A DNA stretch of 64,000 nt from assembly GCF_004296405.1 (NCBI RefSeq), contig NZ_PSRR01000009.1, positions 1 to 64,000 on the forward strand, given 5' to 3'. The DNA comes from Bradyrhizobium sp. Leo170 (GTDB lineage Bacteria > Pseudomonadota > Alphaproteobacteria > Rhizobiales > Xanthobacteraceae). Position 1 is the stretch's first letter. The number at the start of each line of letters is the position of its first letter. The notes under the pieces were generated by a model. That model did not search any database and was not told where the DNA came from. It saw only the letters and a program-made list of their open reading frames with translations. Of the stretch, positions 34,982 through 43,780 are shown piece by piece. Both the position numbers and the translations under genes were made by a program.

Positions 34982-35978
34982 TCCCTCTTCACCAGTGCAG
35001 CGGCCTGGAGGCAGTCGCAAGTACGCGCAAACGACGACACTTCTCAACACCAACAGGCGTAGTTCGGCAGTCGGCATAATCGTCGAAAATGAACGGCATC
35101 AACTCGCAGGTGTGCTTCACGGATCCCATGTCTCCGTATTGCCGCTCACCCGGCTCACCGGCTGGACGAGTTACTGTCCTGGAATTGGAGCGCCCATGTC
35201 CGGGCCCCGCGCGCGTCAGGGCGCCTGCGCGAATGCTGTCGCGCGAAATCGCTCAATAGAGTAGGTTGGCGTACAAAATCGTACAAATGGCGGAGAGAGT
35301 GTCAGTCAATCTCCGTTGAAAGATAAAGCATTTTCGATCGTCGTGGAACAAAACCACCAATTGAGCTGCGGCTGAAAAACGGTGTTCGTCTGCCAGCACG
35401 TCCGGCTTATGCTCGACCAGATCCGCGCCTGAAGGCCCGAGGCTGCTGAGCGAAAGCCTCGGCGAATACGTACGGAGGGCGACCACTGCGTCCCGAACGC
35501 AGTGAGCATCTTCTAAGTTATTGATCTTTCTTGATATGGGGACCGCATTGGTCGCGTTCTGTTCACGGTCGTTTCACGCAATTCGTTGCGAATTCGTTGC
35601 GGCGTCCCAGACGAGAACCGGACTTGGGGGAGAGCCGAAGCTCTCGCAAAGGCTGCATCGGCGTGATCGCCTTCAACAGGCCGGAGATCCCGGCAGCGGC
35701 GAGTTCGCCCACGTCAAACTGATCCGGAAGTTCGGCGAGCTGCCAGACGACCTGAGCTTCCTGTGAAGCTCGACTCGGTGCGCAAGAAATCGTGCGCATG
35801 CGCGGGCAATTCCGCGCACACTCGCGCGAGAGCTGGAGGGTGCAACGCGCAGGCATCGTGACGGCGTCCGTTGAACTGCTACTCGAATCACATTCACAAA
35901 TCCGCGGGAATCACTTTCGGCCCTATGGGAGAGGTGAACCGAGTTCGCGGCCGGACCACTGCCAGGCCAGCGGCGTTT
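34982..35978. other. 1-kb intergenic region with a repeat copy
   Basis: No convincing gene is present in this gap between convergent operons. Open frames on either strand lack recognisable domains and have no consistent family sequence. The only structure I can support is the 110-bp repeat copy at 35481-35590. This is probably degenerate island DNA. Confidence 0.5.
35481..35590 (+). repeat. 110-bp direct repeat, copy A
   Basis: It begins GACCACTGCG and contains a near-perfect 21-base dyad (CACTGCG...CGCAGTG), then TTCTAAGTTAT, and ends GGTCGTTTCAC followed by AATTCGTTGCG. Copy B at 43514 aligns over the same length without gaps at about 80% identity by eye, in the same orientation. The dyad in copy A has one mismatch. 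The two copies bracket about 8 kb containing an aromatic-type operon. Confidence 0.8.
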
Positions 35979-37181
35979 TTACCGCACCGCCGTGCCACCT
36001 AAATTCCAGCCGCGGCCGCCTTCGCCGAAGATTTCGTGCCCGGTTGCGGTCACGGCCACCGTGTCCTCGAGCTTGATGAAGCCGCGCTTCGGATGCTTCA
36101 TCGTGGTTTCCACCGAGATCACCATGCCGGCCTCGAGCGGCCGCTCAGCATCATAGGCGTCGTAGCGAACCGGGCCGGTCGCGGTCAGCCGCGGCGCCTC
36201 GTGGCTGACGAGGCCCATGCCGTGGGCGAGGAACTCGGTGTGGTCGCGCTGGCTCGTCTCCTTCAGCGCGCGTTCGGCGGCGGTGTAGATCGCCCCGCCC
36301 ATGGCGCCGGGCTTGATCACGGCAAAGGCCGCGCGCTGCACGGCTTCGATCTCGGCAAGCAGATCCTTCAGTTCCTGATCGGGATCGCCAAGCACGGCCA
36401 TGCGGGCGAGATCACCGATGTAGCCGTGATAATTGCCGCCGGAATCGAGCGAGAGCACGTCGCCCTGCTCCCAGCGCTGCTCCGACGGCGCCCGGTTGTG
36501 GCTCGTGCTTGCCGCCAGCAGGCAATATTCGAACGTCAAGCCGCGCTTGACCTCCGCGACCTTCAGCGCATCGAACAGCTGCCGCTTGGTGGTGCCGGGG
36601 CCGTGGTGGGCGATGACGTCGAGCATGGACGCGATCACGAGATCGGAAGCCGTGCGCAGCTTGGCCAGTTCCGCCGGCGTCTTCACCGCGCGCAGCCGCT
36701 CCAGCACGAACAGCGCATCCTTGATCTCGCTGTCCGGAAACGCGTCACGCAGCGCGTCGCCGGCATCCATCGGCAGGAAAGCCATCTCGACGCCGATGCG
36801 CTTGGCGGGAACGCCGCTCTTGCGGATCATCTCCACCGCGCTTGCGATCGCATCGACGGAGCCGTTGCCGGAGATGCGCACCTCCTTAAGCCATGGCTGC
36901 TCCAGCCGGCGCTGATAGGTCTCCATCCGATGGGCGACATAGCCGGCCTTGTCCGGCGCGCCCTTGGCATAGATGACCACTGGCAGATAGCGGCTGACGC
37001 CGAGCGCATCCATGTAGTCGAAGAAGATCGCGCGCTCGATATCGAGCATGTATTGCACATTGTGCTTGGAGGTGACGAGCAGCAGGTCGAGGCCTGCCTG
37101 CTCCATCAGCCGGTCAAGCTTGCCGGTGTCGAAGGGGATGGCACGGGAGGCCGTTCGGGTGTGGACGCTCTCTTGCATCAT
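35979..37181 (-). CDS. M24-family metallopeptidase (Xaa-Pro dipeptidase/creatinase fold)
   Basis: A 400-residue pita-bread-fold enzyme. The C-terminal domain shows all five metal ligands: Asp in VLSLDSGG, Asp in GYIGDLARM, His in FLAHGMGLVSHEAP, Glu in VISVETTMKHP and Glu in FIKLEDTVAV. The N-terminal creatinase-like domain includes LLVTSKHNVQYMLDIER. It is the last gene of the operon that begins with the FAD monooxygenase, so it may hydrolyse a C-N bond in a pathway intermediate rather than act as a proline peptidase. ATG 37181 or 37178 are equally good starts. Confidence 0.85.
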   Translation of the reverse strand: MMQESVHTRTASRAIPFDTGKLDRLMEQAGLDLLLVTSKHNVQYMLDIERAIFFDYMDALGVSRYLPVVIYAKGAPDKAGYVAHRMETYQRRLEQPWLKEVRISGNGSVDAIASAVEMIRKSGVPAKRIGVEMAFLPMDAGDALRDAFPDSEIKDALFVLERLRAVKTPAELAKLRTASDLVIASMLDVIAHHGPGTTKRQLFDALKVAEVKRGLTFEYCLLAASTSHNRAPSEQRWEQGDVLSLDSGGNYHGYIGDLARMAVLGDPDQELKDLLAEIEAVQRAAFAVIKPGAMGGAIYTAAERALKETSQRDHTEFLAHGMGLVSHEAPRLTATGPVRYDAYDAERPLEAGMVISVETTMKHPKRGFIKLEDTVAVTATGHEIFGEGGRGWNLGGTAVR

Positions 37182-37220
37182 GCGTTTCCTTGTTTGTTAT
37201 GATGGAGCCTCAAGCGAAAG

Positions 37221-38678
37221 CTAAGTCGGCGTCGGCCGCGCCGCAACGCCCTCCGGCTCGCCGCCGAGGCTGACGACCACGGTTCCCGCGGTCTCACCGG
37301 CTTGCGGCGCATCCAAAGCCAACGGCCGGCCATGGGTTTCGATGCCGAGCAGCGTGAAGGCAAGCCCGATCGCAAGACCGCAGGCGGCCAGAAACAGGAA
37401 CGCCGGCGTCACCGCGTCGATGGTGGCCTTCGGCGTGATCAGGTTCGAGGTGCCCGCGATAAGTGCCAGACACAACGGACCTGCGATCTTGCCGACGCCG
37501 TTGGCCGCCTGCGCGAGGCCGACGCCGCGCGCGCTCAGGCGAACCGGGAAGATCTCGGCGGAGTAGGGCGCGATGTTGGAGAAGCCGCCGTCGAAGAACA
37601 ACGCAGCCGGGATCAGCAGCACGACGAAGGCGGGATAGCCGAACAGGGTGCGATCGAAAAATACGCCCGCAGCGCCGAGCGACACCGCAATGGCGTAGCC
37701 CATGATCGCGCCGCAACGCCGCCGCCCGATCCATTGCGGCAGCACCGAGAAGATGGCCCGCCCGACCATGCCGGTGAGCGACACGATCACGAACAAATGA
37801 GCGGCCTCGACCGGCGACACGCCCGTCAACAGCGCAACGATGGTCGGCCCCCACAGGAACACGCCGTAATTGGCGGTGCTGGCGCCGAACCAGACGATCA
37901 CCGTCAGCCAGAATCGCCGGGGCTCCGCGAGCAACTCGGAGAAGCCCGCGCCCTGCGGGCGGCTGACGCTTTCGACCGCCGGCGGCGGCAGCGCCTCGGG
38001 CGCTACGCGCAAAGCGCGCGCGACGATGCGGCGTGCGTCCGCATCGCGGCCGCGCGACACCAGCCAGCGCACGGATTCCGGCATGATCAGCGCGATCAGG
38101 AGCGCCGGCACGAGCGGCAGGAAACCTAGCGCGGCCAGTCCGCGCCAGCCGATCTGGTGCAGCAGCGTCGCGGCCGAGAGCGAGGCTGCGAGGATGCCGA
38201 GCGAGACCGGAATCACGGTGGCGCTGGTGATCACCGTGCGATGCCGGGTCGGCGTATATTCGACGATCAGGGGCACCGCGACGGAGGCGGCGGCACCGAC
38301 GCCGAAACCGACGAAGAAGCGGAGCACGGCGAAGGCGACCCAGGCGCCATCGGGGATGAAAGAGACCGAGCCCGCACTCAGCGCGCACAGGGTGACGCCG
38401 GCCACCAGCAGCGCCTTGCGCCCGAAGCGGTCGGCGAGCGCGCCCCAGGCCAGCGATCCCAGGATGGCGCCGACGCCTGCGGCGAGCAGGATCAGCGAGG
38501 TCTGCCCGAAGCTCAACTGCCATTGCGGCGCCAGCACCGCGACCAGGAAGCCGACGACGAAATAGTCGAAATAGTCGAACACGCTGGTAGAGATGCCGAG
38601 TGCGATGCTGATCCAGTAACGCGCATCGAGCCGCGCCCGGTCATAGGCTGTGACCAGATCCTCCCCGAATTCCGCCAT
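37221..38678 (-). CDS. MFS transporter (aromatic acid/sugar:proton symporter type)
   Basis: A 485-residue, twelve-helix major facilitator. The motif-A loop is WGALADRFGRKALLV between helices 2 and 3, and VPLIVEYTPTRHRTVI follows helix 4. A cytoplasmic loop lies near the middle (SRGRDADARRIVARALRV). It resembles the AAHS (aromatic acid) and metabolite:H+ symporter groups. Its start overlaps the alpha/beta-hydrolase gene by 38 bases, an unusually long overlap that ties their expression. It probably imports the compound attacked by the FAD monooxygenase. Confidence 0.85.
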   Translation of the reverse strand: MAEFGEDLVTAYDRARLDARYWISIALGISTSVFDYFDYFVVGFLVAVLAPQWQLSFGQTSLILLAAGVGAILGSLAWGALADRFGRKALLVAGVTLCALSAGSVSFIPDGAWVAFAVLRFFVGFGVGAAASVAVPLIVEYTPTRHRTVITSATVIPVSLGILAASLSAATLLHQIGWRGLAALGFLPLVPALLIALIMPESVRWLVSRGRDADARRIVARALRVAPEALPPPAVESVSRPQGAGFSELLAEPRRFWLTVIVWFGASTANYGVFLWGPTIVALLTGVSPVEAAHLFVIVSLTGMVGRAIFSVLPQWIGRRRCGAIMGYAIAVSLGAAGVFFDRTLFGYPAFVVLLIPAALFFDGGFSNIAPYSAEIFPVRLSARGVGLAQAANGVGKIAGPLCLALIAGTSNLITPKATIDAVTPAFLFLAACGLAIGLAFTLLGIETHGRPLALDAPQAGETAGTVVVSLGGEPEGVAARPTPT

Positions 38679-39486
38679 GGTCGTTCTCCTCCGCGATATG
38701 TTCTGTTTTTTTGCCGTGTAGAAAGGCGATCACCTGCGCCGCGACCGCGGCCGGATCCTGGATCGTGCCGACATGGCCGACGCCGTTGATCACCGCCGTG
38801 CGTGCCCCCGCAATCTCGCGCGCCAGCGACAGCGTGTGCGCCGGCGGGATCAGGCGATCGTCGCGGCCGGCCAGCACCAGGGTCGACGCCTTGATGTCGG
38901 CGAGCGATATCGCGATCGGTTGCGCCAGCACCGCGCCGCGGCGCTCGCGCTGGCCGGCATCGCGCTTGTTGCCGCTGAAAATGCCGAGTGCCTGCGGGTA
39001 GGTTGCGATGTAGCTGGGCGGGAAGAAATATTCGGCGAAGGCCGACAGCGACTCCGGCAGCTTCGCCCGCAGCTCGGCAAACCGGGGAAAACCTTCCGGG
39101 TTGATCGACGCCACCGATACGCCGACCCGAAACGTCGAGGCGAGCACCAGGCGGTCGATGCGCGCCGGGTGGCGGACCGCCGCAACTTGCGCAATGGCGC
39201 CGCCGAACGAGGTGCCGAACACATGGGCGCGCGACAGGCCGAGGCCGGCGATCAATGCGGCGAGATCGTCGGCGAGCTCGCCCAGACCATAGGGCGTGGC
39301 CGGATTGCGCGTGCCGCCGGAATCGCGCTGGTCGTAGGCGATGACGGTGAAATGCGGCGCAAGGTGTGCAGCAAACGCATCGAACATGGCATGATCGGCT
39401 TCCGCGCCGTGCAGCAGCACCAGCGGCGGGCCTTCGCCCGAGCGCTTGAAGCTGATCGAGATGCCGTTGGCTTCTATGCGCTCCAT
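38641..39486 (-). CDS. Alpha/beta-fold hydrolase
   Basis: A 281-residue hydrolase with the nucleophile elbow GTSFGGA, the acid in LAGRDDRLIPP and the histidine in GVGHVGTIQDP. The oxyanion region is LLHGAEADHAM. It resembles esterases and MhpC-type C-C hydrolases that cleave ring-fission products. The gene starts 3 bases after the FAD monooxygenase stop, pointing to successive steps. The last 12 codons overlap the MFS gene. Confidence 0.85.
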   Translation of the reverse strand: MERIEANGISISFKRSGEGPPLVLLHGAEADHAMFDAFAAHLAPHFTVIAYDQRDSGGTRNPATPYGLGELADDLAALIAGLGLSRAHVFGTSFGGAIAQVAAVRHPARIDRLVLASTFRVGVSVASINPEGFPRFAELRAKLPESLSAFAEYFFPPSYIATYPQALGIFSGNKRDAGQRERRGAVLAQPIAISLADIKASTLVLAGRDDRLIPPAHTLSLAREIAGARTAVINGVGHVGTIQDPAAVAAQVIAFLHGKKTEHIAEENDHGGIRGGSGHSL

Positions 39487-39488
39487 GG

Positions 39489-41111
39489 CTAGTGCAACAC
39501 GGTCTGCAGCGCGGCGGCGAGCTCGCGGGCGGGATTTTCCGGGATGTAGGGGATGCGCCAGGCGACATGGCCGTCAGGCCGCACCAGCACGGCGCCGCGC
39601 GGACCCATCTGGATCCCGTCGGAGGAATGCGCATTCGGCAGCTGCTGCAGGTTCAGCCGAATGCCTGTCTTCTCCGACACTGCGCGGCCCGCCTCCAGCC
39701 AGGCGCCGCCGAGCGGGCCGGCGACCACCGTGAACTCCTTGTCGAACCAGTCGAGCGTGGAGTGTTTCCGCGCCATGTCGAGCCACAGATGCGGGAAGCG
39801 CCCGCCCGGCCGATCGGACGGGAAATAGTAGCGCGTCAGATGCCCGCCGCGCGGCGTGCCGTCGGGGATGACCGCGCCCTCCTCATAGGAAAAGCCGAGC
39901 GCCTGGCCGATTGAGTGCAGGTGATTGTCGAGATCATTGACCCAGAAGCGGATGCGGTCCTCATTGCCCGAGCGCACCGCATCGTCGAGCCGGCGGAAGC
40001 GGATCAGGTTGCCGTAGGAGAAGTCGGCGTTGGATTGCGCCACCGGGCGGCGCTCGACGTCGTAGGTGTCGAGCAGCTTCTCGGAGGCGATCCCGCGCAG
40101 CACGTAAGCGAGCTTCCAGGCGAGGTTGTGCGCATCCTGCACGCCGGAGTTCAAGCCGAAGCCGCCGGTCGGCGGAAAGCGATGTGCGGCATCACCGACC
40201 ACGAAGACGCGGTTTTTTTTGAACTGCGACGCGACCTGCTTGCTCATGCGCCAGATCGAGCGGTTGAGCAGCGTGACGTCGAGATCGGGCACGCCGACAT
40301 GGGCGCGGATGATCTCGACCGTCTCGGCATCGGTCCACGGCCGCGGCCGCTCGTCCTTCTCCTCGCCGATCTGGATCACCGACAGCCAGCGGTCGCGGCC
40401 GTTGGTGTTGAGAATGCCGGCTCGCCGCGGCATGCCCGGCTTGTCGCTATAGACCTGGTAGCCGGCCGCCTCGCGCGTGATCGGAAAGCGCGACAGATCG
40501 GCGTGCCAATATTCGTTGAGCATCACCGCAAGCGTCGCCGGCCCCACCATGTCGATGCCGGCGCGGCGGCGGGTCTGGCTGCCGGCGCCGTCGCAGGCCA
40601 GGAGATATTTGGCGTTCCAGAACTCGCCGCGGCCGGTTTCCACCGAGCGGGTCTCGCAGACGACGCCGTCCTCGGCCTCCTCGAAGCCCATGAACTCGGT
40701 CGAGAAATGCACCTCCACCAGCTTGGAGCGGGCCACAACCTTGTAGATCTCCTCCTCCACCGCGTCCTGCGCGACCAGCGATTTCCAGGCCGGCGTCTGG
40801 CCGAGATTGGGCTCGGGACGCGAGCGGCTGATCTCGCGGCCGGCGATGCTTTCGACCTGCACGAACATGTCGGTGGAATCCTGCAGGCCGCGGTCGCGGA
40901 TCGCCTGCTCGACGCCCCATTGGCGGAAAATCTCCATGGTGCGCACCCAGCAGCCGCGCGATTTCGGATGATCCGTGGTGGTGGGGCTCTTCTCGACAAT
41001 GACGGCGTCGATGCCGAAGCGATCGAGCAGAAGCCCCATCGCGAGCCCGACCGGCCCGCCGCCGACGATCATGACGGACGCGCGGCGAGGCGTCTCAGAA
41101 GACGTGCCCAT
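39489..41111 (-). CDS. FAD-dependent aromatic-ring monooxygenase
   Basis: A 540-residue class-A flavoprotein hydroxylase. The dinucleotide motif is VMIVGGGPVGLAMGLLLDRFGIDAVIVE, the DG motif is YLLACDGAGSQTRRRAGI and the FAD-ribityl motif is VFVVGDAAHRFPPTGGFGLNSGVQDAHNLAWKL. It has a C-terminal thioredoxin-like extension, as in MhpA/phenol hydroxylases. ATG 41111 begins right before the dinucleotide motif. It diverges from a LysR gene. It likely hydroxylates an aromatic or heteroaromatic acid; the exact substrate is not evident. Confidence 0.87.
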   Translation of the reverse strand: MGTSSETPRRASVMIVGGGPVGLAMGLLLDRFGIDAVIVEKSPTTTDHPKSRGCWVRTMEIFRQWGVEQAIRDRGLQDSTDMFVQVESIAGREISRSRPEPNLGQTPAWKSLVAQDAVEEEIYKVVARSKLVEVHFSTEFMGFEEAEDGVVCETRSVETGRGEFWNAKYLLACDGAGSQTRRRAGIDMVGPATLAVMLNEYWHADLSRFPITREAAGYQVYSDKPGMPRRAGILNTNGRDRWLSVIQIGEEKDERPRPWTDAETVEIIRAHVGVPDLDVTLLNRSIWRMSKQVASQFKKNRVFVVGDAAHRFPPTGGFGLNSGVQDAHNLAWKLAYVLRGIASEKLLDTYDVERRPVAQSNADFSYGNLIRFRRLDDAVRSGNEDRIRFWVNDLDNHLHSIGQALGFSYEEGAVIPDGTPRGGHLTRYYFPSDRPGGRFPHLWLDMARKHSTLDWFDKEFTVVAGPLGGAWLEAGRAVSEKTGIRLNLQQLPNAHSSDGIQMGPRGAVLVRPDGHVAWRIPYIPENPARELAAALQTVLH

Positions 41112-41221
41112 GGGCGTTTCCTTCCCCGTTGGTCTTGTTGGCGGCAGGATGCGCCGTTTTTGACATCTCACAAGAATATGTTTGATATGCTTCCGATCTC
41201 GTTTCGAGATGGAGGCCGTCA

Positions 41222-42133
41222 ATGGACCTGCGCCAGCTCCGCTACTTCATCGCCGTGGCCGAGCGCGGCGGCTTTGGCGCGGCGGCAAGCAGTGTCAACG
41301 TCGCGCAATCCGCGCTCAGCCGGCACATCAAGGAGCTGGAATACGAGCTCGGCGGCGCGCTCTTGACGCGCACCGCGCGCGGCGTCGCGGTGACGGAGTC
41401 GGGCAAGGTGCTGCTCGAGCGCGGACGCTGGCTGCTCGGCCTGGTCGACGACATCAAGGCCGAGGTGCGCACCGAGAACCGCGAGCCGAGCGGCACCGTG
41501 CGGCTCGGCGCGCCGCCTTCTCTCGGCGAGGTGTTCTATCCGCCGCTCGCCCAACTGGTCGTCGAACGCCTTCCGCGCGTGAGCCTGGAGCTCAGCGAGG
41601 GACTGACGGAATTGGCCAGTGATCGGCTGCTGCGCGGCCAGCTCGATCTCGCCATCCTCACCTCGCCGATACCGAACGATCACCTCGATTACGACACGCT
41701 TGTCGTCGAGCAGACCTACCTGATCGGTCCGCCGCGCGATCCCCTGCTCAAGCGCGGCAAGCTCACGCGCCCCGAATTCAAGACCCTGCCACGCGCCGTG
41801 CTGCCGCTGAGCCGCTCGCCATTCCCGCCGGAGGTCGCGAGCCGATTGCGCGTCGACAGCTCGATCTCCATGAAGCGCATGGTGGCCTCGGGACTCGGCT
41901 ATGCGCTGATGCCCTATTCCGGAATCTATCGGGAGGTCGAGGCCGGCGCGCTTTCGGCCGTTCCGCTGTCTTGGATGCATGCAAACCGCATCCTGGCCTT
42001 GCCGCGTGGACGTCCCGTCAGCCGGGCCACGCGCGAGACCATAGCGCTCTTGAAGGAGATTTGCGGTGATTTGATCCGCGACGGCATCATCCGACCCAGC
42101 CGTGGCGCGGGCGCCGGGAAGACCAATATCTGA
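41222..42133 (+). CDS. LysR-family transcriptional regulator
   Basis: A 303-residue LysR protein with a textbook N-terminus (MDLRQLRYFIAVAERGGFGAAASSVNVAQSALSRHIKELE) and an effector domain ending MHANRILALPRGRPVSRATRETI. It diverges from the FAD monooxygenase gene across 110 bases. Within that gap ATATGTTTGATATG near 41177 is an AT-rich imperfect dyad of the kind LysR proteins bind. It resembles the CbbR/GltC-type nitrogen-assimilation and aromatic regulators. It likely activates the monooxygenase operon. Confidence 0.88.
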   Translation: MDLRQLRYFIAVAERGGFGAAASSVNVAQSALSRHIKELEYELGGALLTRTARGVAVTESGKVLLERGRWLLGLVDDIKAEVRTENREPSGTVRLGAPPSLGEVFYPPLAQLVVERLPRVSLELSEGLTELASDRLLRGQLDLAILTSPIPNDHLDYDTLVVEQTYLIGPPRDPLLKRGKLTRPEFKTLPRAVLPLSRSPFPPEVASRLRVDSSISMKRMVASGLGYALMPYSGIYREVEAGALSAVPLSWMHANRILALPRGRPVSRATRETIALLKEICGDLIRDGIIRPSRGAGAGKTNI

Positions 42134-42153
42134 TCAAGCGTCGAGCAAGCGAT

Positions 42154-42507
42154 TCACACGAGCGGCACCGGCCACGGTCGCATTGTGATCGGCAGACCGC
42201 CGGGCGTTCCGCTGCCATCGGCAATCGCCAGCCGATGCCGCGGTGAAGGCGAATGCCTGGTGAAATGCCAGCGCTTGGGATCGTCATCGATTTCGCGCGT
42301 GAAGCTGATGCCGATAGCGGGGCCGGAGAACAGGATCGCGAACTGATCGAGCGGAAGACGCAAGCCCAGGCCCCTCGCCTTCAGATAGGCTTTCTTCAGG
42401 GTCCAGCAATCATAGAAGCGGTCGCAAAGATCGTCCGGCGTAAGCCCGCGCAAAGCCGCGATTTCGGCCTCGGCAAAGCTGTGCTGCGCGATCTCCCATA
42501 GCGGTCG
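42154..42507 (-). pseudogene. 4'-phosphopantetheinyl transferase, 5'-truncated
   Basis: The C-terminal half of an Sfp-type PPTase: FAEAEIAALRGLTPDDLCDRFYDCWTLKKAYLKARGLGLRLPL, where the W-(T/S)-x-KEAYxKA motif reads WTLKKAYLKA. The N-terminal half with the GVDIE-type magnesium motif is missing. At about 42505 the sequence switches into a LysR gene fragment on the opposite strand. It was a complete enzyme activating carrier proteins elsewhere; here it is a stump. Confidence 0.75.
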
Positions 42508-43036
42508 TTTCGCGGCGTTGCATCCCGGCGTGAAGCTCGAGGTGCAGATCGGGGTCAGCGCGGAATTGATCGGGCAGCTCGGCGCAGGCCGGCTCGACGT
42601 CGTGTTCGCCAAGCGCCCGCTTGGCACGTCGCGCGGACGGCTGGTGTGGCGCGAGCCGCTGGTCTGGGTGGCGGCGGAGAGTTTCGATCTCGCTCCCGGA
42701 GCGACATTGCCGCTCGCGCTTTATCGCGACAAATCAGTCTCGCGGGAGGCGGCGCTCGCCGCGCTCGACCGAAGCAATCTGATCTGGGAGATCGTCTATA
42801 CAAGTCCCAGCCTGACAGGTGTGCGCGCGGCTTCGCTTGCGGGTCTTGCGATTACGCCACTTCCAGTGAGCGCAGTTGTCACTGGCCTGCGCGTTCTGGG
42901 ATCGGAAGAAGGTCTGCCTCGTCTGCCAGACCTTGAATTCGCGATCTATGAGAGGGCGCGGCCCGGAAAGGCTGCAGCAGCCCTCGCCGCAGCTCTCCTG
43001 GCGCCCGGACAATCGCCGACACGCCCGACGATTTGA
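42508..43036 (+). pseudogene. LysR regulator, C-terminal fragment without DNA-binding domain
   Basis: About 170 residues of a LysR effector-binding domain, beginning RFAALHPGVKLEVQIGVSAELIGQLGAGRLDVVFAKRP. The helix-turn-helix and linker are absent. Upstream the sequence belongs to the PPTase stump in the opposite direction. The stop is at 43034-43036. An internal ATG at 42518 could start a short protein, but a free effector domain has no evident role. Confidence 0.75.
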
Positions 43037-43089
43037 GAAGCACGATCCAGCGCTACGCTGACAGCCGCGAGAACAGGTGCACCAGCCCT

Positions 43090-43390
43090 CCACCCGATAC
43101 AGCCGTCACCGCCTCGGTCGGAAGCACGCCAGGCGGAGCTCTCGGTCCTGCTCTTCGATTGCGGGCCGACACCCCGAATATGCTCCCGAGCGCCTCGCAA
43201 CTTTATGCCAAGAAGGTCGCGTACCTGACCGAGGCCTTGAACCATCCGGAAGATCGCGCAGAGGCCGCACAGGCCCTGCGTGTCCTGATCGAACGAATCC
43301 TGCTGCGTCCTGGCGCCAAGCGCGGGCAAATCGATGCCACACGCTATGGCGAGTTGGGGACGGTTCTGAGCTGGACAGCGGCTCGCAACC
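43090..43390 (+). pseudogene. Serine-recombinase C-terminal remnant
   Basis: The translation PSASQLYAKKVAYLTEALNHPEDRAEAAQALRVLIERILLRP matches the C-terminal helical tail of large serine recombinases (resolvase/invertase family) of rhizobia. The preceding EARQAELSVLL fragment belongs to the same tail but lies in another frame. The catalytic and zinc-ribbon domains are missing. It indicates past site-specific recombination next to the repeat copy B. Confidence 0.7.
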
Positions 43391-43409
43391 CGCAAAGGCA
43401 CACAAACGA

Positions 43410-43440
43410 AAACTCCCGCAGCTTTTGGCTACGGGAGTTT
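43410..43440 (+). terminator. Hairpin after the recombinase remnant
   Basis: An AAACTCCCG / CGGGAGTTT stem with a short inner AGC/GCT pairing and a TTTT loop follows the remnant. It probably was the recombinase gene's terminator. It is largely symmetric and could work both ways. Confidence 0.55.
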
Positions 43441-43513
43441 AGGTCTACTTGGTTGCGGGGAGGCGCAACCACCGATACCGACATTCGGTTCAAGTGGCGA
43501 TCTGATAGGTTGA

Positions 43514-43623
43514 GACCACTGCGTTCCGAACGCAGTGAACATTTTCTAAGTTATCGATTTTTCTCGTTGTGGCGGGTGCCTCTGTCCCGTTTTGTTCGCG
43601 GTCGTTTCACCCAATTCGTTGCG
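43514..43623 (+). repeat. 110-bp direct repeat, copy B
   Basis: The partner of the copy at 35481. A perfect 21-base dyad with 10-bp arms (CACTGCGTTC and complement, one central C) lies at 43517-43537, followed by TTTTCTAAGTTAT and the shared GGTCGTTTCAC end. It is about 75 bases after the recombinase hairpin. Its closeness to the recombinase remnant suggests an old recombination or element boundary. Confidence 0.8.
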
Positions 43624-43780
43624 GCATTTCTCAACGAGAACGGCGCACGCTGCGACACTCTTCGGAGACTTGAGTGTGCTTGCCAGGACTCGGGGGTGTC
43701 ACTTGCAAACATTGCAGGCCGAATGACAGGCTGCGACGATCATCATCGCAGATCGCGGATTTCGACACTCAACGGTGGCT

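Noticed and set aside
35253-35486. Small minus-strand frame in the 1-kb gap
   Set aside because: No family recognised, no ribosome-binding site, and it runs into the repeat copy.
39915-41366. 483-codon plus-strand frame opposite the FAD monooxygenase
   Set aside because: Antisense of a well-conserved flavoprotein; it only seems coding because of high third-position GC.
43514-43623. Repeat copy as a possible tRNA gene
   Set aside because: The dyad forms a single long stem; there is no cloverleaf, T-loop or CCA-proximal pairing.
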